Shown one piece after another: positions 34,959 to 45,124 of a stretch of DNA of 64,000 nt; positions within the stretch are counted from its first letter, which is position 1, and every line of letters starts with the position of its first letter. A program made the position numbers and the translations under genes. Where the stretch lies: positions 176,420-240,419 of the forward strand of contig NZ_JXQQ01000119.1 of the NCBI RefSeq assembly GCF_000834655.1. The letters run 5' to 3'. The notes beneath the pieces were generated by a model. That model made no database searches. It had not been told where the DNA came from and was given only the letters and a program-made list of their open reading frames with translations. This DNA is from Variovorax paradoxus (lineage in GTDB: Bacteria > Pseudomonadota > Gammaproteobacteria > Burkholderiales > Burkholderiaceae_C).

Positions 34959-35408
34959 TCAGGGCAGGTAGCCGCAGAAGCGCAGCACATGGCCATCGGG
35001 CTCCCGGATCGCGAATTCGCGCAGGCCCCAGGGCTGGGAGACCGGCGGCTCGATCACCGTCACGCCGCGCTTGACGTAGGCGGCGTGCAGGCCGTCGATG
35101 TCCTTGCCCACGTGAATGACGATCTCGCCGCGCCAGGGCGGCGCGCCGCGGGTGCTGCATTGCCACAGGCGCAGGTACACCGGGTCGCCGTGGCTGCCGT
35201 CGCCCTTTTTCACCCGCGCATAGCTGGGCGGTTCGCCGGCGATGAAATCGAGCTCGAAGCCCAGCACGTCGCGAAACCAGCGCGCGGCGCGCGTGACGTC
35301 CGACACCGGCAGCACCGGCTGCACGCCGTGGAATTCGTGCAGGGTGCCCAGGTCGGGCGCCGCGCCGCCCACGCCACCCACGCCGCTTGCACCGGCCTTG
35401 GCGGTCAT
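34959..35408 (-). CDS. Glyoxalase/VOC superfamily protein
   Basis: This is a 149-residue protein of the vicinal oxygen chelate fold with paired beta-alpha-beta-beta-beta units: VQPVLPVSDVTRAARWFRDV, FELDFIAGEPPSYARV, then EIVIHVGKDIDGLHAAYVKR and EFAIREPDGHVLRFCGYL. The penultimate strand with the metal-site Glu (REFAIREPDG) is typical of glyoxalase/bleomycin-resistance proteins. The first 20 residues are a Gly/Ala-rich lead. The ATG at 35408 overlaps the stop of the SirB1-like gene by ATGA. The function is unknown. Confidence 0.85.
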   Translation of the reverse strand: MTAKAGASGVGGVGGAAPDLGTLHEFHGVQPVLPVSDVTRAARWFRDVLGFELDFIAGEPPSYARVKKGDGSHGDPVYLRLWQCSTRGAPPWRGEIVIHVGKDIDGLHAAYVKRGVTVIEPPVSQPWGLREFAIREPDGHVLRFCGYLP

Positions 35409-36259
35409 CCGTTGGCCGTTCGGCGCAAGGCGGCCACGCGCTCGGCGATGGCGTCGATGTCCAGGGCGTCCTCGGCGTTGGTGAGGTAGACCTCCAGGTC
35501 GCGCACCGCGAGCGTCGTGTTGCCCTGTTCCGCGTGCGCGATGCCGCGGTCGCGGTATTCGCCCCAGGCGCTGGGCAGGAGCGCGATGAGGCGGTCCTGC
35601 ACGGCGATGGCGCGCTGCCAGTCTTCCTGCGCGCGGTGCACTTCCTTGAGGTTGCGCAGCATGCGGCTGATGATCTCGCGCGAGCTGGCCGGCTGCAGGT
35701 ACAGGCCCAGCGGCACGTCGAAATCGCCGACCAGCCCATTGCTGCGCTTGTAGGGCTCCAGCCGCTCGCCGAGCTCTTCGCGCGAGAGCGACTTGCCGGT
35801 GAACGGATCGATCACCACCTGCCCCTTGGGCAGCGTGACCTTGAGCATGAAGTGCCCCGGAAAACCGATGCCACGCGCCTGCAGGCCCAGGCCCTGTGCC
35901 AGCTCCATCCAAAGCACCGCCAGCGAAATCGGGATGCCGCGGCGGGTGCGCAGCACGGCATTCAGGTAGCTGTTGTCGGGGTCGTAGTAGTCGTTGACGT
36001 TGCCGCCGAAGTTCAGGTCGTTGAAGAAGAACTGGTTCAGCGCGCGCAGCCGGGCGAGCGGTGCGGCATCGGCCGGCAGGCGCCGCTTCAGGCGGGCCAG
36101 GAGCTGGTCGACGTCGCCGAGCACCTGCTGGACGTCCAGCTCGGGGTACTCGTCCTGCGCCAGGCTGGCGGCGGCCTCGAGGAGCGGGAAATGATCATCG
36201 CTGCGGACGAGCGACTCGAAATATTCCAGAGCGGTCGGGACCTGAAATGTGAACGTCAT
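35405..36259 (-). CDS. SirB1 family protein (transglutaminase-like with TPR tail)
   Basis: This is a 284-residue protein of the SirB1/UPF0162 family. The N-terminal transglutaminase-like part has FFNDLNFGGNVNDYYDPDNS and RRGIPISLAVLWMELAQGLG, then GIGFPGHFMLKV. Residues from about 185 on form TPR-like helices (RNLKEVHRAQEDWQRAIAVQ and RGIAHAEQGNTTLAVRDLEV). Cysteine is missing where a transglutaminase nucleophile would be, as in this family generally. Its function is not established. It is coupled by ATGA to the downstream VOC gene. Confidence 0.88.
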   Translation of the reverse strand: MTFTFQVPTALEYFESLVRSDDHFPLLEAAASLAQDEYPELDVQQVLGDVDQLLARLKRRLPADAAPLARLRALNQFFFNDLNFGGNVNDYYDPDNSYLNAVLRTRRGIPISLAVLWMELAQGLGLQARGIGFPGHFMLKVTLPKGQVVIDPFTGKSLSREELGERLEPYKRSNGLVGDFDVPLGLYLQPASSREIISRMLRNLKEVHRAQEDWQRAIAVQDRLIALLPSAWGEYRDRGIAHAEQGNTTLAVRDLEVYLTNAEDALDIDAIAERVAALRRTANG

Positions 36260-36341
36260 GTGTCTTTGTAGAGGAGCATCCGGGGAGCGTCAAGGCGGGA
36301 CACACGCGTATTGCCAAGCGGCCGAACGACCGGACGAAGGC

Positions 36342-37895
<1,554 letters not shown>

Positions 37896-37937
37896 GGGGG
37901 CGAGTGTAGGGCCCCGAAAGTGCCCGAAATGGCCCGA

Positions 37938-37967
37938 TTCGGAGGAAAAGCCGACCCGGCCTATAAT
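37938..37967 (+). promoter_or_regulatory. rpsT promoter
   Basis: TTCGGA (37938-37943) and a perfect TATAAT (37962-37967) lie 18 bases apart, about 45 bases before the rpsT start. The -35 context ATTCGGAGGAAAA nearly matches the rpsP promoter. Confidence 0.7.
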
Positions 37968-38012
37968 GGAGGGCTTTGCTGCATCATCCTCAGACACCTA
38001 AGGAACTAAATC

Positions 38013-38327
38013 ATGGCATCCGCCAAGCCCAAGAAAAAGAACCCGCGCCTCGCCTCCGGCCGTAAGCGCGTCCGCCAGGACACCAAGCTCAACGCTGCGA
38101 ACACCTCGCTGCGCTCCAAATACCGTACCGCGGTCAAGAACGTCGAAAAGGCTGTTCTGGCTGGCGACAAGACCAAGGCAAGCGAACTGTTCGCGAAGGC
38201 CCAGAGCATCGTCGACACCGTCGCCGACAAGGGCATCTTCCACAAGAACAAGGCAGCCCGCGACAAGAGCCGCCTGTCGGCCAAGGTCAAGGCCCTCGCC
38301 CTCGCGCCTGAAAAGGCCGCCGCCTGA
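38013..38327 (+). CDS. rpsT: 30S ribosomal protein S20
   Basis: S20 binds 16S rRNA early in assembly. The 104-residue, very basic protein starts [20 protein letters not shown] and contains [19 protein letters not shown] and [19 protein letters not shown], which are typical. The ATG at 38013 is preceded by AAGGAA. It has its own promoter and is followed by a terminator about 75 bases on, so it is monocistronic. Confidence 0.98.
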
Positions 38328-38403
38328 CACCTGTCAGGCAAGCCCGGACCGGAATCCTCCAGTCCGCCGTTTGATCGGGGTGCGCTGCAGCAAAGTGTAA
38401 AAA

Positions 38404-38424
38404 ACCGCCTTCGGGCGGTTTTTT
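38404..38424 (+). terminator. Rho-independent terminator after rpsT
   Basis: A 6-bp stem ACCGCC/GGCGGT with a TTCG loop (38404-38419) is followed by a T-run to 38424 and preceded by an A-run, so it may also act on the minus strand for the DUF3579 gene. Confidence 0.93.
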
Positions 38425-38462
38425 CATGGGCGCTCGGTTGGTACCGAGCGTGTCCTGCCGAG

Positions 38463-38867
38463 TCAGTCGGCCTTGGGAGGCTCGACGGGAATCACCGGTG
38501 CGACGGGGTCCGAGCGCACCACGGCGGCCACCGGCGTTTGAGCGGCCTTCGGCACGGCCGGTGCGGGCGCTGCCGGACAGATCTCGGAGACCTGAAGATC
38601 GTTGTCCTTCGCGAAGTTAACGCAGAAGTCCCAGGCCATCGGCTCGGCATCGCGCAGGTCGCGGTTGACGATCACGCACTTGATACCGTTGATGGTGGTC
38701 GGCTCGCACCAGGGCGAATAGCTCAGGTAGCTGCCCGGAAAGGCGCCGCCGGGCCGGAATGAGCTCATGACGCCCGCCAGCCGCTCAGCCCAGTCGCTGG
38801 GGCGGAAGGTCCGGCCATCTCGGGTGATGCCCTGGATGAATATCTCTTTGGCGGTGGGGGAAATCAT
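38463..38867 (-). CDS. DUF3579 domain protein
   Basis: This is a 134-residue protein of the DUF3579 family found mostly in betaproteobacteria. The conserved part covers residues 1-90: EIFIQGITRDGRTFRPSDWA, ERLAGVMSSF and YSPWCEPTTINGIKCVIVNR with RDAEPMAWDFCVNFAKDNDL. The C-terminus is a Pro/Ala-rich tail. The ATG at 38867 (MISPTAKEIF) is chosen over an upstream Met because the conserved sequence begins there. Its function is unknown. It is divergent from argD. Confidence 0.85.
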   Translation of the reverse strand: MISPTAKEIFIQGITRDGRTFRPSDWAERLAGVMSSFRPGGAFPGSYLSYSPWCEPTTINGIKCVIVNRDLRDAEPMAWDFCVNFAKDNDLQVSEICPAAPAPAVPKAAQTPVAAVVRSDPVAPVIPVEPPKAD

Positions 38868-38930
38868 CGTTGAATGAGGCGACCGGAGCAGGTGCTGCGG
38901 TGCAGCAACGGATTCTATCCGGGGCACTTT

Positions 38931-38960
38931 TTGCATCCTGAACGGGGGCATTGCTGTAAT
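38931..38960 (+). promoter_or_regulatory. Likely argD promoter
   Basis: TTGCAT (38931-38936) and TGTAAT (38955-38960) lie 18 bases apart, 66 bases before the argD start. The match to sigma-70 consensus is fair. No ArgR box was recognised. Confidence 0.45.
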
Positions 38961-39026
38961 GCGAAATCCTCAACGAAGCCGTCAAATCGCACGCCTAGAA
39001 TCCGCGTTCCCTATCTGGAGAACCCA

Positions 39027-40235
39027 ATGAGCGCTACCGCCCAACCCACCTCGCCCCACGTCATGAACACCTACGGTCGCCTGCCGATCGCACTGTCGCA
39101 TGGCCAAGGCTGCCGAGTCTGGGACACCGCGGGCAAGGCCTACATCGACGGCCTGGGCGGCATTGCCGTCAACACGCTGGGCCACAACCATCCCGAGCTG
39201 GTGCCCGCGCTGCAGGACCAGCTGACCAAGCTGATCCACAGCTCCAACTATTACCACGTGCCCGGCCAGGAGCAACTCGCCGCCAAGCTGACCGAGCTGT
39301 CGGGCCTCACCAACGCCTTCTTCTGCTGCACCGGCCTCGAAGCCAACGAAGCGGCCTTGAAGCTGGCGCGCAAGTTCGGCCACGACAAGGGCATCGAGCG
39401 CCCCGAGATCGTCGTCTACGAAGCCGCCTTCCACGGCCGCAGCATCGCCACCCTGTCGGCAACCGGCAACCCCAAGGTGCAGGCCGGCTTCGGCCCGCTG
39501 GTCGAGGGCTTCATCCGCGTGCCGCTGAACGATATCGAGGCGCTCAAGAAAGCCACCGAAGGCAACCCCAACGTGGTCGCCGTGTTCTTCGAGACCATTC
39601 AGGGCGAAGGCGGCATCCACCCGATGCGCTGGGAGTACCTCAAGCAGGTGCGCGCCCTCTGCGACGAGCGCGACTGGCTCATGATGATCGACGAGGTGCA
39701 GTGCGGCATGGGCCGCACCGGCAAGTGGTTCGCGCACCAGTGGGCTGGCATCAAGCCCGACGTGATGCCGCTGGCCAAGGGCCTGGGTTCAGGCGTGCCG
39801 ATCGGCGCCGTGGTCGCTGGCCCCAAGGCCGCCAACATCTTCGGCCCGGGCAACCACGGCACCACCTTCGGCGGCAACCCGCTCGCGATGCGTGCCGGCG
39901 TCGAGACCATCCGCATCATGGAAGAGCACAAGCTCCTTGAGAACGCCGCCACCGTGGGCGCGCACCTCAAGGCCGCGCTGGAGCGCGAAATCGGTGGGCT
40001 GCCCGGCGTGAAGGAAATCCGCGGCCAGGGCCTGATGCTGGGCATCGAGCTCGACCGTCCCTGCGGCGTGATCCTGAACCGCGCCTGCGACGCCGGCCTG
40101 CTGCTGAGCGTGACCGCCGACAAGGTGATCCGCCTCGTGCCGCCGCTCATCCTGAGCATTGCCGAGGCCGACGAGATCGTTGCGATCCTCGCGCCGATCG
40201 TCAAAAACTTCCTGTCGGAGCCTGCCGCGCAATGA
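39027..40235 (+). CDS. argD: Acetylornithine transaminase
   Basis: ArgD is a PLP enzyme that converts N-acetylglutamate semialdehyde to N-acetylornithine in arginine synthesis. The ATG at 39027 follows GGAG and gives 402 residues. Family motifs are DTAGKAYIDGLGGIAVNTLG, NAFFCCTGLEANEAALKLAR, FHGRSIATLSATGNPK, the Asp in LMMIDEVQCGMGRTG and the PLP lysine in VMPLAKGLGSGVPIGA. It overlaps argF by ATGA, so the two enzymes are coupled. Succinyldiaminopimelate aminotransferase activity is common in ArgD too. Confidence 0.93.
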   Translation: MSATAQPTSPHVMNTYGRLPIALSHGQGCRVWDTAGKAYIDGLGGIAVNTLGHNHPELVPALQDQLTKLIHSSNYYHVPGQEQLAAKLTELSGLTNAFFCCTGLEANEAALKLARKFGHDKGIERPEIVVYEAAFHGRSIATLSATGNPKVQAGFGPLVEGFIRVPLNDIEALKKATEGNPNVVAVFFETIQGEGGIHPMRWEYLKQVRALCDERDWLMMIDEVQCGMGRTGKWFAHQWAGIKPDVMPLAKGLGSGVPIGAVVAGPKAANIFGPGNHGTTFGGNPLAMRAGVETIRIMEEHKLLENAATVGAHLKAALEREIGGLPGVKEIRGQGLMLGIELDRPCGVILNRACDAGLLLSVTADKVIRLVPPLILSIAEADEIVAILAPIVKNFLSEPAAQ

Positions 40236-41167
40236 CGACCGTCTCGACACCGCCGGCCATTCGCCACTACCTGCAGTTCGCCGACCTCACCGCCGACGAG
40301 TACGTCTACCTCTTCGATCGCATGGCGATCATCAAGAAGAAGTTCAAGACGTACGAAAAGCACCAGCCGCTGGTCGACCGCACGCTGGCCATGATCTTCG
40401 AGAAGGCCAGCACGCGCACCCGCGTGAGCTTCGAGGCGGGCATGTACCAGCTGGGCGGCAGCGTGGTGCACCTGACCACCGGCGACAGCCAGCTCGGCCG
40501 CGCCGAGCCCATCGAGGACAGCGCCAAGGTCATCAGCCGCATGGTCGACCTCGTCATGATCCGCACGTTCGAGCAGACCAAGATCGACACCTTCGCCGCG
40601 CACTCGCGCGTGCCCGTCATCAACGGCCTCACGAACGAGTTCCACCCCTGCCAGATCCTCGCGGACATCTTCACGTACATCGAGCACCGCGGATCGATCC
40701 AGGGCAAGACGGTGGCCTGGGTGGGCGACGGCAACAACATGGCCAACACCTGGCTGCAGGCGGCCGAAATCTTGGGCTTCACGGTGCACGTGAGCACGCC
40801 CAGCGGCTACGAGGTCGACCAGTCGGTCGCGGGCATCCGCTCGGGCGACAGCTACAAGGTCTTCAAGGACCCGATGGAAGCCTGCCGCGGGGCCGACCTC
40901 GTGACCACCGACGTCTGGACCAGCATGGGCTACGAAGCCGAGAACGAGGCGCGCCGCAAGGCCTTCGCCGATTGGTGCGTCGACGAAGACATGATGCGCA
41001 TCGCCCAGCCCGGCGCTCTTTTCATGCATTGCCTCCCCGCGCATCGCGGCGAGGAAGTGCAGGCCGAGGTCATCGACGGGCCGCAGTCGGTCGTGTGGGA
41101 CGAAGCCGAGAACCGCCTTCACGCACAAAAAGCGCTGATGGAGTTCTTGCTGCTCGGCAAGCTCTGA
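40232..41167 (+). CDS. argF: Ornithine carbamoyltransferase
   Basis: ArgF condenses ornithine and carbamoyl phosphate to citrulline. The 311-residue protein has the carbamoyl-phosphate motif KASTRTRVSFEAGMYQLGG, the HPCQILAD motif, VAWVGDGNNMANTWLQAAE and the ornithine-side HCLPAHRGEEV. Its ATG overlaps the argD stop. A small YkgJ-type gene follows after 25 bases. Confidence 0.96.
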   Translation: MTTVSTPPAIRHYLQFADLTADEYVYLFDRMAIIKKKFKTYEKHQPLVDRTLAMIFEKASTRTRVSFEAGMYQLGGSVVHLTTGDSQLGRAEPIEDSAKVISRMVDLVMIRTFEQTKIDTFAAHSRVPVINGLTNEFHPCQILADIFTYIEHRGSIQGKTVAWVGDGNNMANTWLQAAEILGFTVHVSTPSGYEVDQSVAGIRSGDSYKVFKDPMEACRGADLVTTDVWTSMGYEAENEARRKAFADWCVDEDMMRIAQPGALFMHCLPAHRGEEVQAEVIDGPQSVVWDEAENRLHAQKALMEFLLLGKL

Positions 41168-41192
41168 GCTTCTGAAGAAAAGGCGCGGCAGC

Positions 41193-41495
41193 GTGTCCCA
41201 TTGCCAGCAATGCGGCGCCTGCTGCGCCAGCTATCGCGTCGACTTCAGCGTGCATGAGCTCGACGACAACGGCGGCCGCGTGCCCTCGGGTCTTGCGGTC
41301 GAGGTGAACGACGCCCTCTGCCGCATGCGCGGCACCGACCACACGCCGATGCGCTGCGCGGCGCTCACCGGAAAGATCGGCCACTCGGTGGCCTGCGGCA
41401 TCTACGAATGGCGCCCCAACCCATGCCATGAGTTGCAGTCCGGCAGCGACGCCTGCGAGCGGGCGCGCGCCCGGCACGGGCTGCCCGCGCTCTAG
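41193..41495 (+). CDS. YkgJ family cysteine cluster protein
   Basis: This is a 100-residue protein with the YkgJ cysteine cluster: CQQCGACCASYRVDFS at the N-terminus, then MRCAALTGKIGHSVACGIYE and WRPNPCHELQSGSDACERA. The eight Cys residues probably bind zinc or an iron-sulfur cluster; the function is not known. Translation starts at GTG (41193). It is close behind argF and may ride on the same transcript. Confidence 0.85.
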   Translation: MSHCQQCGACCASYRVDFSVHELDDNGGRVPSGLAVEVNDALCRMRGTDHTPMRCAALTGKIGHSVACGIYEWRPNPCHELQSGSDACERARARHGLPAL

Positions 41496-41584
41496 GGCTG
41501 GATTCCCAAGCCACATCATCTGGTCACGCCGTGTGTTGGAAATAACCGACACCACGACCCCTCGCCCGGCGCTAACTTCGCGCC

Positions 41585-42238
41585 ATGCGTTCTCAGCAAC
41601 CCCCATCCCGCATCTGGGATATTTCCCCCCCGGTGCATGAAGGCGCGCCGGTGTTCCCCGGCGACACGCCCTACCAGCAGCGCTGGGCCGCCACCATTTC
41701 GCCGGAGTGCCCGGTTAACGTCAGCGAGATCAAGCTCTCGCCGCACATCGGTGCGCATGCCGACGCGCCCCTTCATTACGACCCCGAGGGCCAGACCATC
41801 GGCCACGTCGATCTCGCGCCCTTCCTCGGCCCGTGCCGGGTGATCCATGCCATCGCCAAGGGACCGCTCATCGAGTGGGAGCACATCGCCCATGCGGTCA
41901 CGAGCGACCTGCCGCAGCGCGTGCTGGTGCGCACCTATGCCACCATGCCTGTCGGCCACTGGGACCCGCAACTTGCGGCCTATGCACCCGCCACCGTCGA
42001 GCGCCTGGCCGCGATGGGCGTGAAGCTCATCGGCATCGACACCGCCAGCATCGACCCGGCCGACAGCAAGACGCTGGAGAGCCACCAACGCATCCGCCGC
42101 CTCGATCTGCGCGTGCTCGAGAACCTCGTGCTCGACGACGTGCCCGAGGGCGACTACGAACTCATCGCGCTGCCGCTCAAGCTGGTGAGCGCCGATGCCT
42201 CCCCCGTTCGCGCCGTGTTGCGCGAACTTCCCCGCTGA
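41585..42238 (+). CDS. kynB: Arylformamidase (kynurenine formamidase)
   Basis: KynB hydrolyses N-formylkynurenine to kynurenine, the second step of tryptophan breakdown. The 217-residue protein has the metal-binding cluster LSPHIGAHADAPLHYDPEG, the N-terminal IWDISPPVHEGAPVFPGDTP, and the late segment GIDTASIDPADSKTLESHQ. The length is standard. It starts the cluster kynB-kynU-unknown-kynA, with kynU 11 bases downstream. The start of this unit is about 90 bases after the YkgJ gene; no kyn regulator gene is nearby. Confidence 0.95.
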   Translation: MRSQQPPSRIWDISPPVHEGAPVFPGDTPYQQRWAATISPECPVNVSEIKLSPHIGAHADAPLHYDPEGQTIGHVDLAPFLGPCRVIHAIAKGPLIEWEHIAHAVTSDLPQRVLVRTYATMPVGHWDPQLAAYAPATVERLAAMGVKLIGIDTASIDPADSKTLESHQRIRRLDLRVLENLVLDDVPEGDYELIALPLKLVSADASPVRAVLRELPR

Positions 42239-42249
42239 AACCTCCCATC

Positions 42250-43527
42250 ATGACGACCCTTGCAGACTGCCGCGCGCTCGACGCGCAAGACCCGCTGCGC
42301 GCCCTGCGCGACCAATTCACCATTCCTGCCGACGTTCTCTACCTCGACGGCAACTCGCTCGGCGTTTGCCCCAAGGCGGCCCCCGCCCGCATCGCCGAAG
42401 TGGTGACCAAGGAATGGGGCGAAGGCCTCATCCGCTCGTGGAACACCGCGAGCTGGTTCGATCTGCCGCAGCGCCTGGGCGACAAGGTGGCCCGGCTCAT
42501 CGGCGCGGCGCCCGGCGAAGTGGTGTGCACCGACAGCACCTCGGTCAACCTCTACAAGGTGCTTTTTGCCGCCCTCTCGCAGCAAAAGGACAGCGGCCGC
42601 AAGCTGGTGGTGAGCGAGCGCAGCAACTTCCCCACTGACCTCTACATTGCCGAATCGCTCTGCCGCGAGCGCGGCTTCACGCTCAAGCTGATCGAGGCAA
42701 ACGAACTTCCCGCGGTGCTGACCGACGAAGTGGCCGTGCTGATGCTCACGCACGTCAACTACCGCACCGGCGCGATGCACGACATGAAGGCCGTCACCGC
42801 CGCCGCGCACGCCGCAGGCGCGCTCACGGTGTGGGACCTCGCGCACAGCGCGGGCGCCGTGCCGGTGGCGCTGAACGACAGCAACGCCGACTATGCGATC
42901 GGCTGCGGCTACAAGTACCTGAACGGCGGCCCCGGCGCGCCGGCCTTCGCATGGGTCAACACGCGGCACGCGGGCCGGTTCGAGCAACCGCTCTCGGGCT
43001 GGTGGGGCCACGCGGCGCCCTTCGAATTCACGCCTCACTACCGGCCTGCGCCGGGCGTCGGCCGCTACCTCTGCGGCACGCAGCCGATCATCGCGCTGGC
43101 AGGCCTGGAGTGCGGGCTCGACACGGTGCTCGCCGCCGAAGCCTTCAACGACGGCCAGGGCGCGATGGCCGCGTTGCGCACCAAGTCGCTCGCGCTCACC
43201 GACATGTTCATCGCGCTGGTCGAAGAGCGCTGCGCGGGCCAGGGCCTCGCGCTCGTCACCCCGCGGGACCACGCGCAGCGCGGCTCGCAGGTGTGCCTCA
43301 GCCGCGACGAGGGCGCCTACGCCATCGTGCAGGCGCTGATCGCACGCGGCGTGATCGGCGACTACCGCGCCGGCGATGCGCAGATGCCCGACATCCTGCG
43401 CTTCGGCTTCACGCCGCTGTACATCGGCTTCGAGGACGTGTGGAACTCGGTCGAACACCTCGTGCAGGTGCTCGAATCGGGCGAGTGGAAGCGTGCCGAA
43501 TTCAATCGCAAGAACGCAGTGACCTGA
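42250..43527 (+). CDS. kynU: Kynureninase
   Basis: KynU is a PLP enzyme that cleaves kynurenine to anthranilate and alanine. The ATG at 42250 gives 425 residues. Family features are LYLDGNSLGVCPKAAP, KEWGEGLIRSWNTASWFDLP, VCTDSTSVNLYKVLFAA, VWDLAHSAGAVPVALN and the PLP lysine in GCGYKYLNGGPGAPAFAW. It lies directly behind kynB, and together with kynA they form a complete route from tryptophan to anthranilate. Confidence 0.95.
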   Translation: MTTLADCRALDAQDPLRALRDQFTIPADVLYLDGNSLGVCPKAAPARIAEVVTKEWGEGLIRSWNTASWFDLPQRLGDKVARLIGAAPGEVVCTDSTSVNLYKVLFAALSQQKDSGRKLVVSERSNFPTDLYIAESLCRERGFTLKLIEANELPAVLTDEVAVLMLTHVNYRTGAMHDMKAVTAAAHAAGALTVWDLAHSAGAVPVALNDSNADYAIGCGYKYLNGGPGAPAFAWVNTRHAGRFEQPLSGWWGHAAPFEFTPHYRPAPGVGRYLCGTQPIIALAGLECGLDTVLAAEAFNDGQGAMAALRTKSLALTDMFIALVEERCAGQGLALVTPRDHAQRGSQVCLSRDEGAYAIVQALIARGVIGDYRAGDAQMPDILRFGFTPLYIGFEDVWNSVEHLVQVLESGEWKRAEFNRKNAVT

Positions 43528-43540
43528 GCAGCGCCCCGCC

Positions 43541-44038
43541 ATGAAACACCGACTGACCGCATTCATCGCTTCGCTCCTGCTGGCGGCCGCGCCCGCCTTC
43601 GCGCAGCAACCGAGCTTCACTCTGCCGCAGCTCAAGGCCTTCGCCGCGATGACGCCCGATGCCTTCCGGCAGGAAATCAAGCGCCAGGGCTTCTCGTACA
43701 GGGACAAGACCGTGACCGAGGAGGTCAGCATGATCGAATACGACAAGTTCGTCGACGACGAGACGACGAACCTCATGAAGTCCACCTACGTGGAAAGCCG
43801 CGCCGGCGAGAACAGCATCCAGCTCTCGACGACCGACAAGGCCGCCTTCGAAGGGCTCGTCAAGGAGGCGCGCGCCGCGGGCTACGCGCCGGCCGAGAAG
43901 GGACGCATCCCGGGTGGAGAGACCTACCAGGAGTTCAAGCGCAAGAGCGAAGGCAAGGGCGAGGTCGTGCGCTTCGTCTATCCGAAGAAGGAGTCCGGCA
44001 TGGGCCGCGTTTCATACACCGCCGTGGTCTGGCGATGA
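43541..44038 (+). CDS. Unknown exported protein inside the kyn cluster
   Basis: This is a 165-residue protein with a clear Sec signal peptide (MKHRLTAFIASLLLAAAPAF, cut after AFA-QQ). The mature part has no cysteine and no family I recognise. It contains charged, probably mixed alpha/beta sequence such as MTPDAFRQEIKRQGFSYRDK and VVRFVYPKKESGMGRVSYTA. It lies 13 bases after kynU and 16 bases before kynA, so it must be co-transcribed with them although it acts outside the cytoplasm. A link to tryptophan breakdown is only positional. Confidence 0.8.
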   Translation: MKHRLTAFIASLLLAAAPAFAQQPSFTLPQLKAFAAMTPDAFRQEIKRQGFSYRDKTVTEEVSMIEYDKFVDDETTNLMKSTYVESRAGENSIQLSTTDKAAFEGLVKEARAAGYAPAEKGRIPGGETYQEFKRKSEGKGEVVRFVYPKKESGMGRVSYTAVVWR

Positions 44039-44054
44039 GCGGCAGGCAGACATC

Positions 44055-44903
44055 ATGAGCACCGACAAATCCCCCGAGAACATCGTCCACGAAGAAAAGG
44101 CGCAACTGGACTTCAGCAAGTCCATGAGCTACGGCGACTACCTGCACCTGGACGAAATCCTCAACGCCCAGCACCCGCTCTCGCCCGCGCACGACGAGAT
44201 GCTGTTCATCGTGCAGCACCAGACCAGCGAGCTCTGGATGAAGCTCATGCTGCACGAGCTGCGCGCCGCCACCAGTTGCATCGCCGGCGAAAAACTCGCC
44301 GATGCCTTCAAGATGCTCGCGCGCGTGAGCCGCATCATGGAACAGCTGGTGAGCGCATGGACCGTGCTCTCGACCATGACGCCGCCCGAGTACACGGCGA
44401 TGCGCCCGTACCTGGCGAACTCCAGCGGCTTCCAGAGCGCGCAATACCGCTGCATCGAGTTCGCGCTCGGCAACAAGAACGCCGCGATGCTCAAGCCGCA
44501 TGCGCACCGCGCCGACCTGCTCGCACAGGTCGAAGAGGCCTACCGCTCGCCATCGCTCTACGACGAGTCGTTGCGCCTCCTCGCACGCCACGGCCTGCCG
44601 GTGCCGGCCGACCGGCTGGAGCGCGACTGGACGCAGCCCTACGAATCGAGCGACGGCGTCGAGGCCGCATGGCTCACGGTCTACCGCAATCCGCACGACC
44701 ACTGGGACCTGTACCAGCTCGGCGAAAAGCTCACCGACCTCGAAGACGCCTTCCGCCTCTGGCGTTTTCGCCATGTGACCACGGTCGAACGCGTGATCGG
44801 CTTCAAGCGCGGCACCGGCGGCACGGGCGGCGTGAGCTACCTGCGCAAGATGCTGGACGTGGTGCTGTTCCCCGAGATCTGGAAGCTGCGCACCGACCTC
44901 TGA
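44055..44903 (+). CDS. kynA: Tryptophan 2,3-dioxygenase
   Basis: KynA is the haem enzyme that opens the indole ring of tryptophan to N-formylkynurenine. The ATG at 44055 gives 282 residues. Motifs are SMSYGDYLHLDEILNAQHPL, EMLFIVQHQTSELWMKLMLH, and WRFRHVTTVERVIGFKRGTG with the haem-ligand His, then GGTGGVSYLRKMLDVVLFPE. It closes the kyn cluster. A run of hairpins and a reverse transcriptase gene follow on the same strand. Confidence 0.96.
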   Translation: MSTDKSPENIVHEEKAQLDFSKSMSYGDYLHLDEILNAQHPLSPAHDEMLFIVQHQTSELWMKLMLHELRAATSCIAGEKLADAFKMLARVSRIMEQLVSAWTVLSTMTPPEYTAMRPYLANSSGFQSAQYRCIEFALGNKNAAMLKPHAHRADLLAQVEEAYRSPSLYDESLRLLARHGLPVPADRLERDWTQPYESSDGVEAAWLTVYRNPHDHWDLYQLGEKLTDLEDAFRLWRFRHVTTVERVIGFKRGTGGTGGVSYLRKMLDVVLFPEIWKLRTDL

Positions 44904-44933
44904 GCGGTGCATGCCGCGTGCAACAATCGCCGC

Positions 44934-45099
44934 GGCACCGGACCTTCAAGACTCGACAAGGCGGGCGATTCGTCGCTTTCCTTGTGCTGCGGGGCACCCC
45001 CGCGGTCGATGGATGGGTATGCATTTCGGCGCGCGAGCGGGACTGCGCTATCGCGCAGCGCAGCTGGCGCATCACCGGCTGGTTGAAGGGCCGGTTGCC
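44934..45099 (+). ncRNA. Candidate retron-like structured RNA upstream of the reverse transcriptase
   Basis: Four hairpins follow each other between kynA and the reverse transcriptase. The first is ACAAGG/CCTTGT (44956-44961 with 44980-44985), which encloses GCGA-TTCG-TCGC. The second is GCGGGG/CCCCGC (44989-44994 with 44998-45003). The third is CTGCGC/GCGCAG (45043-45048 with 45053-45058). The fourth is ACCGGC/GCCGGT (45074-45079 with 45090-45095). The ends GGCACCGG (44934-44941) and CCGGTTGCC (45091-45099) can also pair with one bulge, like the a1/a2 closure of a retron msr-msd. High GC makes chance pairing possible. Confidence 0.4.
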
Positions 45100-45124
45100 A
45101 CCTTCGTTCCACTTCACCGCCTTC

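Noticed and set aside
44882..45065. AGCTGCGC within the kynA end pairing with GCGCAGCT at 45056-45065 as an alternative a1/a2 stem.
   Set aside because: One arm would lie in kynA coding sequence and such 8-mers are expected by chance at this GC content; kept only as a weak alternative.
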